From positions 166,479 to 230,478 of the forward strand of contig NZ_NEGK01000002.1 in NCBI RefSeq assembly GCF_002135435.1: DNA of 64,000 nt, in the 5' to 3' direction. The translations under genes and the position numbers were made by a program. This DNA is from Acinetobacter sp. ANC 3813 (GTDB lineage Bacteria; Pseudomonadota; Gammaproteobacteria; Pseudomonadales; Moraxellaceae). The notes under the pieces are model-generated. The model was not told where the DNA came from. It did not search any database and worked only from the letters and a program-made list of their open reading frames with translations. This document shows, piece after piece, positions 63,059 through 64,000 of the stretch. Numbering within the stretch: the first letter of the stretch is position 1; each line of letters opens with the position of its first letter.

Positions 63059-63415
63059 TTAACGCAGCAGTCCTTGCGGCTGCACAATAATAATCGCAGC
63101 GCCAATCAAGACAACTGCACCGCCCAATACATCCCAGCGGCTTAAACTGATTTGATCAACAAAACGCAGCCACATCAGTGCAGTAACTATATAAATCCCC
63201 CCATATGCCGCATAAATACGGCCAGATGCAGCAGGATGCAAAGTAAGTAGCCAAACAAATGCCGCCAAAGCAAAAACTGTTGGAACCCACAACCACTGCG
63301 ACTTCGCCTGATTTAAAATCAAATATGGGAAATAACAGCCTAAAATTTCCATCACAGCCGTGAGGAAAAATAATAAAAAAGTGCTTAAAACTTTTGTAAT
63401 CTGAATATCCATCAT
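63059..63415 (-). CDS. ynfA: YnfA/UPF0060-family membrane protein
   Basis: A 118-residue protein with four membrane segments. 'FFLTAVMEILGCYFPYLIL' and 'LHPAASGRIYAAYGGIYIVTALMWLRFVD' are hallmark YnfA sequences. The family resembles small multidrug resistance (SMR) transporters; some members export drugs or dyes. Single gene. Confidence 0.92.
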   Translation of the reverse strand: MMDIQITKVLSTFLLFFLTAVMEILGCYFPYLILNQAKSQWLWVPTVFALAAFVWLLTLHPAASGRIYAAYGGIYIVTALMWLRFVDQISLSRWDVLGGAVVLIGAAIIIVQPQGLLR

Positions 63416-63463
63416 CTACTACATATACCTAAGCATTTAAAACCATTTATAAAACTTGTTAGC

Positions 63464-63497
63464 AAAAAATAACCCGTGAATACACGGGTTATTTTTT
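63464..63497. terminator. Bidirectional terminator after clpA
   Basis: Perfect 15-bp arms (AAAAAATAACCCGTG/CACGGGTTATTTTTT) with an AATA loop, 14 bp after the clpA stop. Confidence 0.9.
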
Positions 63498-63511
63498 ATA
63501 ATCGAAAATCT

Positions 63512-64000
63512 TTAAGCTGGTTCAGCTGTTTGATCTTCAAAAACTTCCAATTTCAAACCTACAGCTTTGCCATTTTCCTTTTTCACAGAAACAGCAACAT
63601 TGCCGCCATGTTCTGCCAGCTCACCAAACAGAATCATTTCAGCAAGCGGTTTCTTCAAGTGTTCTTGAATCAAACGCTGCATAGGACGTGCACCCATTAA
63701 GCGGTCATAGCCATTTTCTGCCATCCATTCACGTGCAGATTGATCCACTTCAAGAATGACTTTTTTATCATCGAGTTGCGCTTGAAGTTCTGTTAAGAAC
63801 TTATCAACCACATTTTCAATGACTGTCGTAGGCAATGCTTTGAACTGAATTACGCTATCTAAGCGGTTACGGAATTCAGGCGAGAATGCTTTTTTCATTG
63901 CATCCTGATTGTCTTTACTGTTGTCCTGCTCCATAAAACCAATACTGATGCGTGAAATACTTTCTGCGCCAATATTTGTGGTTAGTACTAAAACAACATT
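63512..64000 (-). CDS. clpA: ClpA, ATP-dependent Clp protease ATPase subunit (3' part)
   Basis: The last 162 codons of a clpA-type gene that runs off the right edge. The sequence begins NVVLVLTTNIGAESISRISI (sensor 1 of the second AAA domain), then 'KKAFSPEFRNRLDSVIQFKAL' with the Arg finger and 'YDRLMGARPMQRLIQEHLKKPLAEMILFGEL' (sensor 2 and D2-small domain). ClpA unfolds proteins for ClpP. A clpS gene would lie outside the window. Confidence 0.93.
   Translation of the reverse strand, partial: NVVLVLTTNIGAESISRISIGFMEQDNSKDNQDAMKKAFSPEFRNRLDSVIQFKALPTTVIENVVDKFLTELQAQLDDKKVILEVDQSAREWMAENGYDRLMGARPMQRLIQEHLKKPLAEMILFGELAEHGGNVAVSVKKENGKAVGLKLEVFEDQTAEPA

Overview
The window is a chromosomal segment of an Acinetobacter species or a very close relative. 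Grounds: A+T-rich DNA; a type VI secretion (T6SS) locus with the Acinetobacter-type accessory genes, including a TagX-like peptidase; SOS boxes of the UmuDAb type in front of umuD-like and umuC genes; and Acinetobacter-style housekeeping genes (aroQ-accB-accC, prpBC, argF, clpA). No tRNA, rRNA, CRISPR array, prophage or complete insertion sequence was seen.

Layout. 1-20 kb: two divergent T6SS operons. The minus-strand operon runs asaA-tssB-tssC-hcp-tssE-tssF-tssG-(membrane protein)-tssM-tagF, with only the tagF start inside the window. The plus-strand operon runs tssH-tssA-tssK-tssL-(small membrane protein)-tagX. Together they encode the sheath, inner tube, baseplate, membrane complex, disassembly ATPase and a peptidoglycan peptidase. 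No vgrG, PAAR or recognisable effector lies in the window. 20-25 kb: an esterase, a sulfur/persulfide operon (two YeeE/YedE half-transporters and a persulfide-dioxygenase-like enzyme), a zeta-toxin-like kinase with a small partner, a candidate sRNA and an Imm33-like protein. 25-28 kb: a split umuD-like/umuC pair, each with its own SOS box. 28-30.5 kb: aroQ-accB-accC.

30-36 kb: a secreted protein, a membrane diguanylate cyclase, an MFS transporter and a BetT-type BCCT transporter. 36.6-46.4 kb: a patchy stress region. It holds a heme-oxygenase-like di-metal enzyme, two Gln-rich disordered proteins, a charged hydrophilin-like protein, a frameshifted DUF421 gene, KatE catalase, decayed gene remnants, a PQQ sugar dehydrogenase, small lipoproteins and an I78 inhibitor. 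The gene functions and spacing suggest an accessory cluster for oxidative, osmotic or desiccation stress; that is inference. 46.5-49.6 kb: two divergent diguanylate cyclases.

49.7-64 kb: malic enzyme, a YddG-type exporter, a DUF2147 gene broken by an in-frame TGA, photolyase, several small proteins, a CinA-like domain protein, prpC/prpB, a TetR regulator, argF, YnfA and the 3' part of clpA. Most genes end in strong rho-independent hairpins, often shared by convergent genes.

The items most worth a second look are the 36-46 kb stress region, the split SOS mutagenesis pair with matching boxes, the zeta-like toxin with an unfamiliar partner, the candidate sRNA at about 24.2-24.3 kb, and the two genes broken in informative places (DUF421 and DUF2147). 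All names come from reading motifs by eye; no database search was run.
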